Positions 24,538-37,454 of a DNA stretch of 64,000 bases are shown here, piece by piece. The position numbers were made by a program, and so were the translations under genes. The stretch lies in contig NC_134365.1 of NCBI RefSeq assembly GCF_035582795.1, positions 37,056,135 through 37,120,134 on the forward strand, read 5' to 3'. The notes under the pieces were generated by a model that made no database searches, had not been told where the DNA came from, and worked only from the letters and a program-made list of their open reading frames with translations. The first letter of the stretch is position 1. Each line of letters begins with the position of its first letter. Source of the stretch: Mycteria americana. Lineage: Eukaryota; Chordata; Aves; Ciconiiformes; Ciconiidae.

Positions 24538-27500
24538 AAATTAACCTGAAACATTACCTTTTCAGGAATGTCTGCCACGTTCTGTTGCTACTGAAAAGGT
24601 CTAAATGAGAATTTTTCAGGATTCCCATTTTGTGAAGAAAAAAATTTTTACTCAGTCTGGCCTGAAAAGAACAGTATGCCCACCAGAATTTCCCATGACA
24701 ATGCTAGAACTGTTGTGCTACATATCAGATTCCTTTGGAAAAGGACCTTTCAAAGTGGTAGGAGATATTCCCAGCTCTACTGAAGAAATACAAAATTAAT
24801 ATAACCCTTGAGATTCTTATTCACTGAAAAAAAAATTATTTTGTTCCATGGGTAAACAGAATCTCCAAAGCGCACATCCATACAGGGAACTCTAATTTAT
24901 ATTACAATTTTATTCACCTGTTATGAATATTCACAACATTAATCTACTGCAGATAATCTATTCAGTATATTTGAAAATCCATTTATTTTCACTTATTGAT
25001 ATGCATGTGTTACACTTGTCTATAATACAGTATTTTCAGCGTTGGTTTAAGAACAAAGAAACAAAGAAAACAAATATCGAGAAGGATGATGTAGATTTTT
25101 GACCAAAGAGAGGCCATATTCAGATTTTACAAAACAGCACATTTACACTTTGCACTGCCCCAGACAATCTCTTTAAGATGCTACCTTCTGTCCTGCACAT
25201 GTTAGCACAAATCCATACAATATTAATCCGTCCTAAAATACTGAGATACCTAGTTGTTGCTACAAACAGTTTATCCTAATTAAATTTTAATCAGAAAAGA
25301 ATATCTTTCCCTGGCAACATTTTTTATTATTTCTCAGCAGAATGACAGAATATACTTCTCAATTTTATTCCCAACAGTCATTTATTTTATTTAAGCTCTC
25401 CTGTGCAATAATACAGCAGAGGTAATGAAATGGTTTTGGAACAGCAGGGGCTACTGTGACAGGCAGAGCACTCCAGGGTGTTCATCCATCATGGAACTTA
25501 ATATATAACTACCTAGCCATGTCAATGGCTTGTAATGATACAATCATTTCCCTCTTTTTCTGGGAGTCTGATAACCACACAGGACTTTTAAATAAGCTTG
25601 CCCCTATATATTTTTGACTACCATTAAGTGTGTGTGGTTTTCATTTCAATGCACCAAAGCATACAGTCAGAACTCCCTCACCCTCTCCAGTCAGCATGCT
25701 TATGCAGTGTCACTAAAAGGAATTGCCAAATTTCTGTTGTATCAATATTACAGATGGTACAATATACATTAAATGGAGTATAAAATTATACATTCTGTAG
25801 TAACTTAGAAAAAAAAGCTCATAGATGCTTAAGGCCTTTAAATATTGAGGATTTTTTCATGTAACAGCACATCACAAAGTTCAAAAATTGCTACTGAAAT
25901 AGAAAATAAAAAAGTAAATGTGATTTTGGCAAGGATCAGATCTGAATAGGATGACTGTAAGCAAGCAAAATACCTACGAACTGTAAATCTGGGAGGGCAC
26001 TACGACTTTTTTCCTTTATAGCAAACAGACATCTACATAAGCATCCAACAGTACTTAGGTTCAAGCAAGAGATTTTATTTTTTAATAAAAAGACAAAAAT
26101 TCTGAATTATTTCCATCCAATTTCATAATTGCAAAACTCATTTACATCCCTGCCTACCTTTATAAAAAGGGATGAAATACTGTCATTGACTGCTTACCAT
26201 GAATTTCAATGAATTAAAGGTTGGGAAAGTAAAGTACATATCAGGAACACCCATCTCCTTCAAACTAAATGGAAATGTATATCTTAAAGGTATAAAATGC
26301 CTTATAATGGAAGTGGTAATTGAGTTTTGACCACTACTTTTTTAACTGCCAAAGAGCTGCAGTAGTTGGTTAGCCTTAGGGAAACATGTCAACCTGACTA
26401 TACATTCTAATATGACTGATGTATTCAGATAACTATTACTTGTCAACAATAATTATTAACAATGGATATATATTTCCATTCCTATAACAAAAGCAACTTC
26501 AAGATGTTGAAATATGTACCTTTGAGAGCTCCAAGATTAGAATACAAATAAAAACGTCTAAAACTGCGCCATGCCAGAGGACAATTTCTGCAACAGAAAT
26601 TTAATTAAAGCAGTGTGCAGTCCCACCAGCAATCTGACTGGTGGACCAGGGATCATTTTAGAGAGAAGGAACCAATATATTTTGGAGGTTGACTTCATCA
26701 AGATGAAAAGCCACCAGTCTGGAATGGAGAATCCGAAAGATTGCTGCTTTTCTGCACCTTTTGAATATCAGCTCTTGTGACTACAGCTGCAAATTCCTCA
26801 GCAAGTGCAATTTTACAAGTGTACACAGTTCAATCAGTTGAAATCTTTGTGACACAGAAGTTCAAAATAACTTTCCAGTAGTTTTGATTTCAAGGCTCTT
26901 GCTGATTACAAGCCAGGTTCTCATTGAAACAATTGATTCTGAAGGATACACCCCAGCAATATAAAATTTCACTTCAAGGATTGCCTGGAGGAATGAAATT
27001 CCTATGTGTTGTATTTAATGTTATCAGCCTTGAGATAGACTTGATTTGTCTTTAGCTATCGGGTTACCTGTAACGAAAAAGAAAATCAGAAAATCAAAAC
27101 TGTACATAGAGAACCTACTTCCGAAGTACTGGAAACTGAGACTGAAATATAAGATCTCTGTCCAGCAAAGCTCTTTCAATTGTTTTTAATAAGTGAATAA
27201 TTCCCAATGGTAATAGATGGGATTGCTCCCCAACTTAAATTATGTGTTTAAGTGCTTTGTTGGAATTGGACCTGACAAGGAGAAATTGAAATGTGACCAT
27301 GCTTAAAAATATAATAAAAAAAACTGAAGGTCACATATTAGCAACCCACAAATGTCAAAAGCATTGGTTTCAAGGAAAAATTCTGTATTTTGTTCATCCT
27401 TTTCAATGTTAAAACTTCTGCATGGTAACAACTATGCTTTTAAAATGTTAGCCATTGAGTATAACAGTGACTGATACTGGAGATGTATTCTTCTGTTCTT

Positions 27501-28540
27501 TGCATGCTACTTTAAAATGCAATGATGTCCTATTAAGGGCTAAATGCATCTTACCAAGCAATAATCACTTCATGAAGAAACAGGACAAAAATCATGCATA
27601 CATAAACAAGAGATAGATATATCCTGTTATTCACAAAGTATAAAATAACTACCAAGGAGTTCACTTAGAGTGGTTTCACCCAGCCTAACATGAAACAAGA
27701 GTGGAACAGAAGGACCAGAGAGAAAGAGTGGGAGACAAAGCATTTCACAGTAATTGGACTTTCCCTGTGTCTGATTTGGATTGTAAACATTAAAAGAAAA
27801 AAAAAAAACATCATATCAAAGAAACATAACTTTGAGGAATATTTCTGCTGTGTCAGTGGATACAATTAATGATCATGTAATATTTTAATATCAAATTGTG
27901 TCAGGGGACAACATCCCAACTCTTGAGGAACAACCCATTGGAATGGTCACAATAACACTTTATGACATCAAGGGGCATATGCTTTTCATTTTGATCACAG
28001 AGAGAAGGGTCATGCTCCTTAATGATGAAACATTCTTTTGCCCTCAGCAAAACTGTTTGCATACAGCTCTCGTCGGCTCTGCAGAGCACGAATGTAGAGA
28101 AGAATATTAAAAGGACTCTTCAAGGAGTTCATTACTTCAGTCTGCCTTCTCCACCAAGTTGTTTCTAGGAACTGCACTTAAGAAGGCAATAATAAAATTG
28201 TGCTTTGTGATTTTTATGATACATGGGTTTATTTATTACACTGCTTTTATTTTGTTTTGTTCTTGCTGTTGGAAACAGCCTCATGTGGCCCCTTCTATAG
28301 TGGAAGATTGCCTGAAAAAATAATGAAGAATTAATTTAAAAGTCAGGCAACATATTTCTATGCCCTGCACCAAAGCTCAAAAGGCTGACACAGCATCTTA
28401 TCGTTATTTCTTTTTTGCTTTATTGTAACAAGCAGGAATTCTACTCATGGACCCAGGTGCCACTGAGCTACATAATGTAAAATACATATCTTCTGATCCT
28501 ATCCACAGGTGGATTTTTATTAGCTTCACTTGATATACAG
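24538..28540. other. Long featureless non-coding stretch
   Basis: About 4 kb of AT-rich sequence without a recognisable gene or repeat. Short frames such as 26571-26780 and 27898-28110 show no domain. Confidence 0.55.
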
Positions 28541-28573
28541 ATATATATATGTATATATATATATATATATATA
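28541..28573. repeat. (AT)n microsatellite
   Basis: Alternating AT run of about 33 bp with one interruption (a G near 28551). Likely polymorphic in length. Confidence 0.9.
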
Positions 28574-28849
28574 AAACTGTGATAAATCAACTGATGCAAA
28601 GCACACTGAAGACAGATCAAAGGATGTGAGACTCCCAAAGAGGCCATGTAGATGCAGGGTCAAAGCTTCTTACTTTTCCAAACAACAGAGTAGACCAAAA
28701 CCAAAGCAGCATGAGAGAATGGTTTCCTCAGAGGCACAATTGGACAGGCACAGTCACTGGAACTCAGCTGAATTCTCTATTCTGCCTACATACCCACAGA
28801 GTAGACCTTTGCTATTAAAAAGAGAGGGTGTCAACTGACTTTTGAGAGA

Positions 28850-29482
28850 CCAAGTTGACCGTGACCCAGCAATGTACCCTTGCTGCAAAGAAGGCTAGTG
28901 GTACGCTGGACTGCATTAGACAAAGTATTGTCCGCAGTTTGAGGGAGATGATCCTTCACCTCTGATCAGTACTGGTGAGGCCACATCTGCAGTAGTGTGT
29001 CCAGTTTTGAGCTCCCCAGTACAAGACAGACATAGAGCTACTGGAGAGAGCCCAGTAAAGGGTCACTAAGGCAAATTAAGGGACTGGAGCATCTTCATAT
29101 GAGGAAAGAGCATCTTCATATGAGAGAGCTGGGACTGTTCAGCCTGCAGAAGAGGAGGCTCAGGGGGATCTCATCAATGTGTACAAATACCTGAAAGGAG
29201 GGTGCAAAGAAGATGGAGCCAGGCTCTTTTCAAGTGATGCCAAGTGACAGGACAAGAGGCAATGGGCACAAACTGAAACACAGGAGGTTCCCCCTCAGGA
29301 AACACTTTTTACTGTGAGGGTGACTGACCACTGGCACAGATTGCCCAGGGAGGTTGTGGAATCTCCATCCTTGAAGATATTCAAAAGCCATCTGGTCCTG
29401 GGCAACCGGCTCTAGGTGACTCTGCTTAAGGAGGGGGGTTGGACTTCCAGAGGTCCCTTCCAACCTCAACCATTTTGTGATT
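28850..29482 (+). mobile_element. CR1 LINE fragment, 3' part
   Basis: Covers the last part of CR1 ORF2 and the 3' UTR. Readable landmarks are CAGCAATGTACCCTTGCTGC, AAGAAGGCTAGTGGTA, ACTGGTGAGGCCACATC, GTCCAGTTTTGAGCTCCCC, GGGACTGTTCAGCCTGCAGA, AGGTTGTGGAATCTCCATCC and the end CCTTCCAACCTCAACCATTTTGTGATT. Stops and indels break the frame throughout, including a 17 bp duplication (GAGCATCTTCATATGAG at 29087-29103 and 29108-29124). It is intermediate in age between the copies at 7930 and 35270. Frames on the opposite strand within it are shadows. Confidence 0.9.
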
Positions 29483-29938
29483 TATTATTTCTGTTACATC
29501 CAGCTCTGCCAGTGCATGGGCTAAGGTGATATACTGCAGGTAGCAAAAAGAGTATTTTCACACATACATGACTGCTCAGTTACATGGCTGTTTGGAAGTG
29601 CAGATGTGTTCTCTTCAGTCACAAAGAAACTCAGTAAAATCATAATCTGCAGGCCTATCTGCTGCCTCCCATCTAGCTCTACAACTGTGTGATGAAAATA
29701 TCCCTATAAAAGCAACATACACCGTTACGTAGAATAAATAGGTGATATAAAGAAGAAAAAAATCAGACAGGCATTCAAATCTCTGCTCTGTAACAGGTGG
29801 CTAATAATATACAAAGGTCATTTTGTTTATACAGACTGCATAGGAAGTCAAGATGCATATTCCTAGTTTTTACGATTACGTGATTGGAGTTTTCAACTGT
29901 TCTTCCTTGCCAGAATTTTTATTATTCCGCCTGCCCTC

Positions 29939-29967
29939 TTTTTTTTTTTTTTTTTTTTCTTTTTTTC
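29939..29967. repeat. Poly(T) tract
   Basis: T20 followed by C and T7. No upstream complement of a poly(A) signal at the expected distance that would prove a minus-strand retroposed tail. Confidence 0.85.
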
Positions 29968-31852
29968 TGTTAACTTCCAGGTCACACAATGCTACTCTGA
30001 CTAACATGCATATTGGTCCACATTTGCCTCTATATAAGAAGGTAATACTTGCTATGTGCAAGCACAGACCAGCCATTAACATTAATGGAAGTTATATATC
30101 CATACACATTAGGGAGAGAATAGGCCTCTCAAATGCTAAAGGCAGTTTGATAAAGAAGCAATGAAATTTTAGCTAATATCTAGTGATGGTATTCCCAGAA
30201 ATGCTTAATTTTGGATATAGTAAAAGCTATTTGGTTTGAGTGGCTGGGAAGCAAGGTATTGTGCCAAAGGTCTTTATAGGTAAAGGGGGACTGATAGCAG
30301 TACGTCTCTGATCTTTAAAATCCTAAGAGAACAGTAACACACTGAATGGGTGCAAATCAAGTCTAATCAATTTTTCAGTTAATAATTAATATGTATGGAA
30401 AATTAACTTTGCTTCTGTTTAACAATACAAATAAAAAAAGGACATAAAACCTTTAGGTGTTGATTTGAATTAATTTGTTCATTCTTGGAACATAATTACT
30501 CCCTTTATGCTAATATATTTTTTCACATGGTTGTTATATGATAAATACAATGCATTAGACTCTCTTCACTTTCTTGTACTAAATGTGCAATTAAAGTATA
30601 ATTACTCTGCAGTTGCAGACTTTTTAATTTAAATTAGTGAGTGGCTGCTGTAAATTGGCTGTAATTGTATGTGAACTCACTTGTTTTATTTTAAAACAAC
30701 AATATATAATTAAATGCAACTGAAGTTTTCCACATTTCTTCTGCTCACTAAATGTTCAAAACAGATTCAGTCTTTGGGCAGAACATTTTTGCCAGGGTAA
30801 CCCAGAATGGACCAGAGATGAAAAGACCTCAAAGGCAGCGCATCAGAAAGGCTACCAGCTCAAGAGGTTTTCTGGAAGCCTCCATTCCAGTGCTGTTGAC
30901 AATGGGTGAAAAATGTCCTCACTTGCGAAATCCCCACAGCTGATGAATACAGCAGATAATACCATCTATTCCATAAGAATAGATTCCCAATAAAAACACA
31001 GCCTGATACTTTTACTCAAGACTTCCTTCTGCCTTAGAAGAGGGAGGAAAATCAAGGCTATAGGATGTAAAGAATGGCTGAGTGAATATTCTCTGAATAG
31101 TAAAGCACTTTTCCTTACTTTCATGCACCTAAGCATCCAAGTTACAGGATCACAATTAGGTATAGTACAAATCTTCTGTTTCTTCAGAGAAACAAATGTA
31201 TCACTAATTGTTTGCTAACTACAGAATAGTTTATACATGCAAATGAGGCATGTAATTAATTATTATTTAATAATGTTAGAAGAGATTAGATAACAATATA
31301 AGGTATATTGAAATAAGTGTGTGCTGGAACATTTCATAACACAACTTTGTACTTTAGTATTTTTTTGACTGGCAGCTCTTTCCATTTTTTTCTATGTTTA
31401 TCGCAAACCATACACAAAATCCATATTAAAAACAGACTCTTGAGTTTGCAAAGCCAAGCACTTGAAAGTTAGCAGCTTGCCTTTCTATGGGTGCCCTTGC
31501 AACTCCAATTCTATCCCTTTTCCATCGTGCACAGTAAACAACAGAATTTAGTCGGGGAGGAGTGTTGGAGGGAAGCCTATTATAATGTCATCAGGACTAT
31601 GTATCAATGCAAATGCAGAAAGGGGCAAATTTTCAAGCCAGTGTTTCCTCCCTCCACAGATGATTCAGCAGTATGATGGACCTTCTTTTCCAGGTTTTTA
31701 CCAAAGAATATAAATAAACACAAGAAACAGAAAGAACTTAATACTGGGGGTTTTCTTTTTAATTAGAACTGTTCCATCAACTGTAGAGAATTGTTTGTGT
31801 GGTCATAGCATGAGTGTCATCTGAGCATACTCGAGCATCATCAAGCTATCTT

Positions 31853-31873
31853 CCCCCCCCCCCCGCCCCCCCC
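31853..31873. repeat. Poly(C) tract, C12-G-C8
   Basis: Uninterrupted cytosines broken by a single G. The complementary strand is a G-run able to form four-stranded structures. Length in the assembly should be treated with caution because such runs are error-prone. Confidence 0.85.
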
Positions 31874-34379
31874 GAGATATGTAAGACGGAGAAAGGAAAT
31901 TATTTTTTTAAAAGCAATAAATAGCTCACCCTGAGCTAAATGGAATATCATGGGACAAAGAAAAGCCATCCTGGCACCGTTAGCATTCTTCTGTAAAATA
32001 CTAAAGGCCCATGGGAAACAAAAATGGTGTGGGGATTTCTTTAAAAAATAACAATGGTCTCACTAATATATTTAATGACAACATGAGATAAGCTAAATAC
32101 AGGGAATGCCACAAGAATCCCTTAAATAAATGCTTGAAGAAAGAGGCCTAAGAAATGCCTTGAAGAAATGCCTAACTATGGATTGTCCTCCAAGACATGG
32201 AGATAAGACAGAGATCTCGTACCAAGACAGCCCTTATTTGTATGCAGTACATTTCCATCCATTTTGTGTCCTTATTTTTATATTCTTTCTTATACTGTCC
32301 CTAAACAGACCACAAAAAAAAATTAATAAAGCATGGTCAACAAAGTGATTCTTTAGCAAACCTTTCCTAATAAGGAATGGACTTGAAGAGGGCTGTATCA
32401 GTCATATTTTTCCATGACATAAATAACTTTGTTTTGGTAGTGAAAACCTAATATGAATATTACAATGCAGAACAGAAGGGCCCATACAACCAGAAACAAA
32501 CATCTGCCAATGCATTTTTTCCACTTACGCCCTCTGTGAGTGAGGTCGAGGTTGGAAATGAATCTTTTGAACAGATGGACGCGCACTATTTCCTGGAACT
32601 TCAAAATCCATACAGTGTGTTTGCCATGCACTATCATTCATACATGGCTTATGAAAGCAAATGACAGTTTGCACTGCCACTTGTGCATGTTTATTCACTG
32701 AAACAGTTCAACTTGTAAGCTTGGAATGTGCTCCTGATCTAATACTACTACCTTGTACCAGTGATACTCAAAAGTACTTTGCAAATGTTAACAAAGGACA
32801 GGCTCACAATTTCCTCACAGCTTGAGAATCCTGTAATTTCTTTTCCAAAGAAGTGGGGAAGCTGGACAAAAAGAGCTGTTAAGGGCATTTTTGCAATAGG
32901 GCGCCTATATGCACATGTGCTTAACAGTAGGTAGGTGTGGATTTGGGTGTCTATGCTAGATAACTAAGTTTCTGGGTGCACAAGGACCATTACAAAAGTC
33001 TGAGAAATGTTAAGGTGATTCAACCATATTTCAAGGGTGTGCTTCATAAAGTAACTGCAGCAGAAAACTCTGCGTTAAGAAACAGGCTCTTGTTTCAATC
33101 TCACAGACCGCTATTTGCCTTGGGCTAATGACAAAAGGCAAAATTTGAGTGACTTGTGAGCAGTTTGGAAAACTGCTCACAGATATTTAATGACAACTAT
33201 ATGGATTCCTTTACCTTCAGTGAGGATTACATATTGATAGACTTTTTTTCAAGCCTTCACATGTTTCATTCCTGCTCGTATAACTTTGGCGCTACCTAAC
33301 TTTTGATATCAAGACTCAAGAGCTTTACATTTTTCCCTTAACTTTATTTTAGGCACTGCAGCATGAAAACTGTTAGTCAAAACATGTTCCAAAGCCTGTA
33401 ATAGAGCAATTTAGAATTCTAGATCCTCAGGTCTGTCCTTTGGCAAAGATCTCTAACTCATTTTATTAATTAAACAGAACATTTCCCAGTACACTTAAAT
33501 GGCTCAAAAGTTTCCAATGTCTTTGATAACTACCAGACTCTAAAGCTTTTAATTCTTTCATACTTTTATTGCACTGTGACTAATCAGAATTGCATTTGTG
33601 ATAATTCTTGTGCTTAGGACATTCCATTAGAAAGAAATAAACACGTTGAAAACTCATTTCACACAATGCCATTTAAAGCATAATTCTGTATTTCATGTTT
33701 TCCCACTGCTCTTAATGATTTCAGCAGGAGATTTTTGGTGTTAAAATGAAGACCTGGACAATCAGTATTAAAAATTGTAATTAAAACTAAAAGGGTTTGG
33801 AAATCTTTCACATGTAAATTGAGCTTTCCACTTGCGCCAAATAATCTTAAAGTTAGGATTAGAAAAATAGGTAAAGGAAAAATACTATACAGCATGGCAT
33901 CCATTCCTGAAAATGGCAGAGTTCTTAATCTTAAATGTGGTTTTAAGACTAAACAGATCATATTTGAGGAATATAGTGGAAATACTCATTTCCCAACTTT
34001 TTCTGAATTTTAAGTAATCCAGTATGGGATGCTGAGCTTTCAACTACAAAGTGACACCTAACTGAATGTACCAAGACATACTTCTTTTTTAAGTGCTGTT
34101 CTCTTCTCCAGAGCACCTGTTGCTTTCACATGATAGTGAGTAACTTAAGTTTATTAATTGGGTCTACCTTTGAAAGGAGAGTGAGTGAAGAAAGACGTTT
34201 AAAGGCTCCCAGAAGCATCTGACTGACACACTCAGGCTGCTTAGGAATGCAATGCAGAGTCTCTCCAACCACCCTCCTGAAGTTCTGCCCAAATAAGCCA
34301 CGATTCCTGGGCATCTGCAGCAAACTAAGCAACTACAATGAGGAGTAAGGTACAACAATTCCTGTTAACACTGTGTAAA

Positions 34380-34518
34380 CCTGTATTTGTACACACCTGC
34401 TGCTCTGTGAGTAATAAACCAGGGCTGGAACACATTTTCTGGAGTGGTTTGACTCTTTATTCCTCAGCGAACGTTCTGGCCCTTCCTTAGAATCCGACCA
34501 AGACTAGGATTCATCACA
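34380..34518 (+). mobile_element. 3' end of an ERVK-like LTR
   Basis: Contains a poly(A) signal AATAAA (34413-34418), a U5-like tail and a terminal CA at 34517-34518, followed after 2 bp by a sequence resembling a retroviral primer-binding site. This order (poly(A) signal, about 100 bp of U5, CA, PBS) is the standard 5' LTR boundary. The LTR probably extends upstream, perhaps to about 34190, but I could not fix its 5' TG end. The CR1 at 35270 lies about 750 bp further on and no gag-like frame is readable in between, so the provirus is largely deleted. Confidence 0.55.
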
Positions 34519-34520
34519 AC

Positions 34521-34538
34521 TAGTGCTCCAACGTGGAG
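34521..34538 (+). other. Retroviral primer-binding site, lysine-tRNA type, degenerate
   Basis: TAGTGCTCCAACGTGGAG resembles the TGGTGCCCAACGTGG form of PBS known from betaretrovirus-like (ERVK) elements. The first bases are mutated (TAG instead of TGG). Its position right after the LTR terminus supports the call. Confidence 0.55.
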
Positions 34539-35269
34539 CCAGAATATTTTGTGTGTGTGGAAAAATCAAAAATTGTCATCAGGCACAGCAGAAACCTCCT
34601 TTCTCTACTTCTCCATTCGGACTTGAGGACTTTTACACGTTTGCCTAAGAAACAAACACATGTCAAGTACTACACTGTTATGGAATTAGTTACAGAAAAC
34701 AAAACTGGGATAGATGGAATTTTCTTTAACTTACACGGAAAAGTACAAAATTACAGGAAAAAAACATATTTCGGCATCAGAGCAACTTCTCTTAGCAAAA
34801 GAGCATGGTCTCAACAACACCCCCAAGTAATAACAGTAACCCCAAAGGTTTAAACATACTCAAATTCAAACTCATTGATTTGTCACCAAAAAACAATAGA
34901 AACTGACAGATAACACTCATGTTTGCAAGTATATCAGCAATCTTTAACTATGATAAAACAGTAATTGAAAAGTTCTTTGAAAATAAGTCCATGGATAGAC
35001 CTGTGGTGCAGAAAAGAGCCATGAAGTCAGAATACAATTCCTTCTAAATGAAAGATTTGAGTGTGTTCTTCCCATATAAGTTTAAAGTTAAAAAAAAAAA
35101 AAAGTTTAAAGTTTCAAAAATGCGAGTATTCTGAAAACTCTACTTACAGTCATTTCTATGGTTAGTAGGTTAGAGGAAACACCATAAAATAACAGATGAC
35201 ACGTTTCAAAAGACAATATTCAATTCAGACAGCTAGTTACTTATCTAGATATTTGAGGTAGTTTTTGGA
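34539..35269. other. Decayed or unique sequence between ERVK-like PBS and CR1
   Basis: Expected position of a retroviral leader and gag, but the only frame (34533-34853, 106 codons) does not resemble a gag protein. It may be decayed leader or host sequence after a deletion. A small A-run and a GTTTAAAGTT direct repeat occur near 35078-35115. Confidence 0.4.
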
Positions 35270-36665
35270 CCTGCTGATAAGGAGGACCCGGGGAACTACA
35301 GGCCTGTCAGCCTGACCTCGGTACCAGGGAAGCTGATGGAGCAGATCATCCTGAGTGCCATCACACGGCACGTAGAGGATAACCAAGGGATCAAGCCCAG
35401 CCAGCATGGGTTCAGGAAAGGCAGGTCCTGCTTGACCAATCTGATCTCCTTCTATGACAAGGTGACCCACCTAGTGGATGAGGGAAAGGCTGTGGATGTT
35501 GTCTATCTAGACTTCAGTAAAGCCTTTGACACGGTTTCCCACAGCATTCTCCTGGAGAAACTGGCTGCTCATGGCTTGGACGGGTGTACTCTTCACTGGT
35601 AAAGAACTGGCTGGATGGCCAAGCCCAGAGAGTTCTGGTGAACGGAGTTAAATCCAGTTGGCAGCCAGTCACAAGTCGTGTCCCTCAGGGCTCTGTGTTG
35701 GGGCCACTTCTGTTTAATATCTTTATCAATGATCTGGATGAAGGGATCGAGTGCACCCTCAGTAAGTTTGCAGATGACACCAAGATGTGTGGGAGTGTTG
35801 ATCTCCTTGAGGGTAGGAAGGCTCTGCAGAGGGACCTGGACAGGCTGGATCGATGGGCCGAGGTCAATTGTATGGGGTTCAACAAGGCCAAGTGCAAGGT
35901 CCTGCACTTGGGCCACAACAACCCCATGCAACGCTACAGGCTTGGGGAAGAGTGGCTGGAAAGCTGCCTGGCAGAGAAGGACCTAGGAGTGTTGGTTGAC
36001 AGCTGCCTGAATATGAGCCAGCAGTGTGCCCAGGGGGCCAAGAAAGCCAATGGCATCCTGGCTTGTATCAAAAATAGCATGGCCAGCAGGAGTAGGGAAG
36101 TGATCGTGCCCCTGTACTCAGCACTGGTGAGGCCGCACCTCGAATACTGTGTTCAGTTTTGGGCCCCCCACTACAAGAGAGACATTGAGGTGCTGGAGTG
36201 TGTCCAGAGAAGGGCAACGAAGCTGGTGAAGGGTCTGGAGCAGAAGTCTTATGAGGAGTGGCTGAGGGAACTGGGGTTGTTTAGTCTGGAGAAAAGGAGG
36301 CTGAGGGGAGACCTTATCGCTCTCTACAACTGCCTGAAAGGAGGTTGTAGAGAGGTGGGGGTCAGTCTCTTCTCCCAGGTAACAAGTGATAGGACAAGAG
36401 GAAATGGCTTCAAGTTGCGCCAGGGGAGGTTTAGACTGGATATTAGGAAATTTTTCTTCACTGAAAGGGTTATCAAGCATTGGAACAGGCTGCCCAGGGA
36501 AGTGGTTGAGTCGCCACCCCTGGAGGTATTTAAAAGACGTTCAGATGAGGTGCTTAGGGACATGGTATAGTGGTGGACTTGGTAGTGTTAGGTTTACGGT
36601 TGGACTTGATGATCTTAAAGGTCTTTTCCAACCTATACGATTCTGTGATTCTGTGATTCTGTGAT
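35270..36665 (+). mobile_element. CR1 LINE, young 5'-truncated copy
   Basis: About 1.4 kb covering the second half of the ORF2 reverse transcriptase region and the complete 3' UTR. The 3' end has the CR1 hallmark: GGACTTGATGATCTTAAAGG, then TTCCAACCTATACGATTCTG with three tandem ATTCTGTG units ending at 36664. Only one frameshift interrupts about 430 codons, so this is the most recent insertion in the window. CR1 inserts without target-site duplications, so the 5' edge is set by where similarity to ORF2 begins, around 35270. Confidence 0.95.
35276..36570 (+). pseudogene. CR1 ORF2 reverse transcriptase, truncated and frameshifted
   Basis: The parent protein copies CR1 RNA into DNA at the target site. 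Here the endonuclease domain and the first fingers of the RT are missing. The first block (to about 35600) begins [16 protein letters not shown] and contains GFRKGRSC and DFSKAFDTV (35510-35536), with the first catalytic aspartate. The second block (from about 35584, another frame) holds the [18 protein letters not shown] motif and the FADD catalytic box (35767-35778), then the thumb and C-terminal region typical of CR1, ending [14 protein letters not shown] before TAG at 36568-36570. The break lies at CACTGGTAAAG (35596-35606), where one G seems lost from a GGG run, creating a stop in the first frame. Both catalytic motifs are preserved but the copy cannot make a working protein. Frames on the opposite strand are shadows. 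Confidence 0.93.
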
Positions 36666-37454
36666 AATGATTGCTTCTGTAAAGGGTTGCACAACACGTC
36701 AAAAGATCACCTAAATTTCTTTAAATAATGCTTACAAAAAGGTTATTATTTTTCTTTTTTTTTCTTTAGGCTTTTTAACTTAAATGTCATGCTGCAGATC
36801 ATTAGAAACATACATTACAAGATTAAACTCATAACTTTGATAACTTGTTACTTTAATAAAATCTCTACACATTTAAATACTATGAAACAAATTAATATGG
36901 CTCTGTATTCATATTTCCTTGAACTTGATAGTTTACAAAATAAACTTAATTGATACAACTCACTGGGACAATTATCATAGTGTATATCTGATGAAGACAT
37001 ATGAGTTATGTCAAGGCTAAATCTAATTCATTAGTCTTTCAAATGTACTTCATTATTATTCTCCTTCAAAAGGTAATGCCACTACAATGCACATACCTAA
37101 ACTTTCTCAATGTTTCTGCAACTCAGCAGGGAAATTAAGTTTATGGTAGAATTGTTTTAACTTCACAAAATTTTTCATTTACAGACAACAGTTTTATATT
37201 AAAAGAAGACTTAAACATAAACCTTATTTTACTTTCTGTAACAGATAATAACTGTAGCAATTCAGACAAGGATATATCCTCTTGAGGTTTTTGTGGTGAT
37301 CACAACTCCATAGTGGGACTGCAGCATGGCGGCATAAAAGACTGCAAGACAATTAATTAAATAAATGTAATTTTCTTCTCTTTTACACCACTTATTCCAT
37401 CTAGTTATCTCAAGTGGGAGATAAAAACAACCTCCTTCCTTTTTACAGATGAGG
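36666..37454. other. Non-coding stretch between two CR1 pieces
   Basis: AT-rich sequence with no gene or repeat recognised. Confidence 0.55.

Larger units (their letters stand above)
29483..34379. other. Non-coding stretch with homopolymer tracts
   Basis: About 4.9 kb with no gene recognised. It holds the T-rich and C-rich tracts listed separately. The interval 30360-30720 is very AT-rich, with many TAATTA/AATTAA words. Frames at 29853-30164 and 33659-33961 have no known motif. Confidence 0.5.

Noticed and set aside
29939..29967. Poly(T) tract as the tail of a minus-strand processed pseudogene
   Set aside because: No poly(A) signal at the right distance on the minus strand and no parent-like sequence beside it.
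34533..34853. Frame after the primer-binding site as a retroviral gag start
   Set aside because: No gag-like motif (no zinc knuckle or major homology region). It begins inside the PBS region.
35593..36563. Minus-strand frames of 79-120 codons
   Set aside because: Shadows of the CR1 reverse transcriptase on the plus strand.
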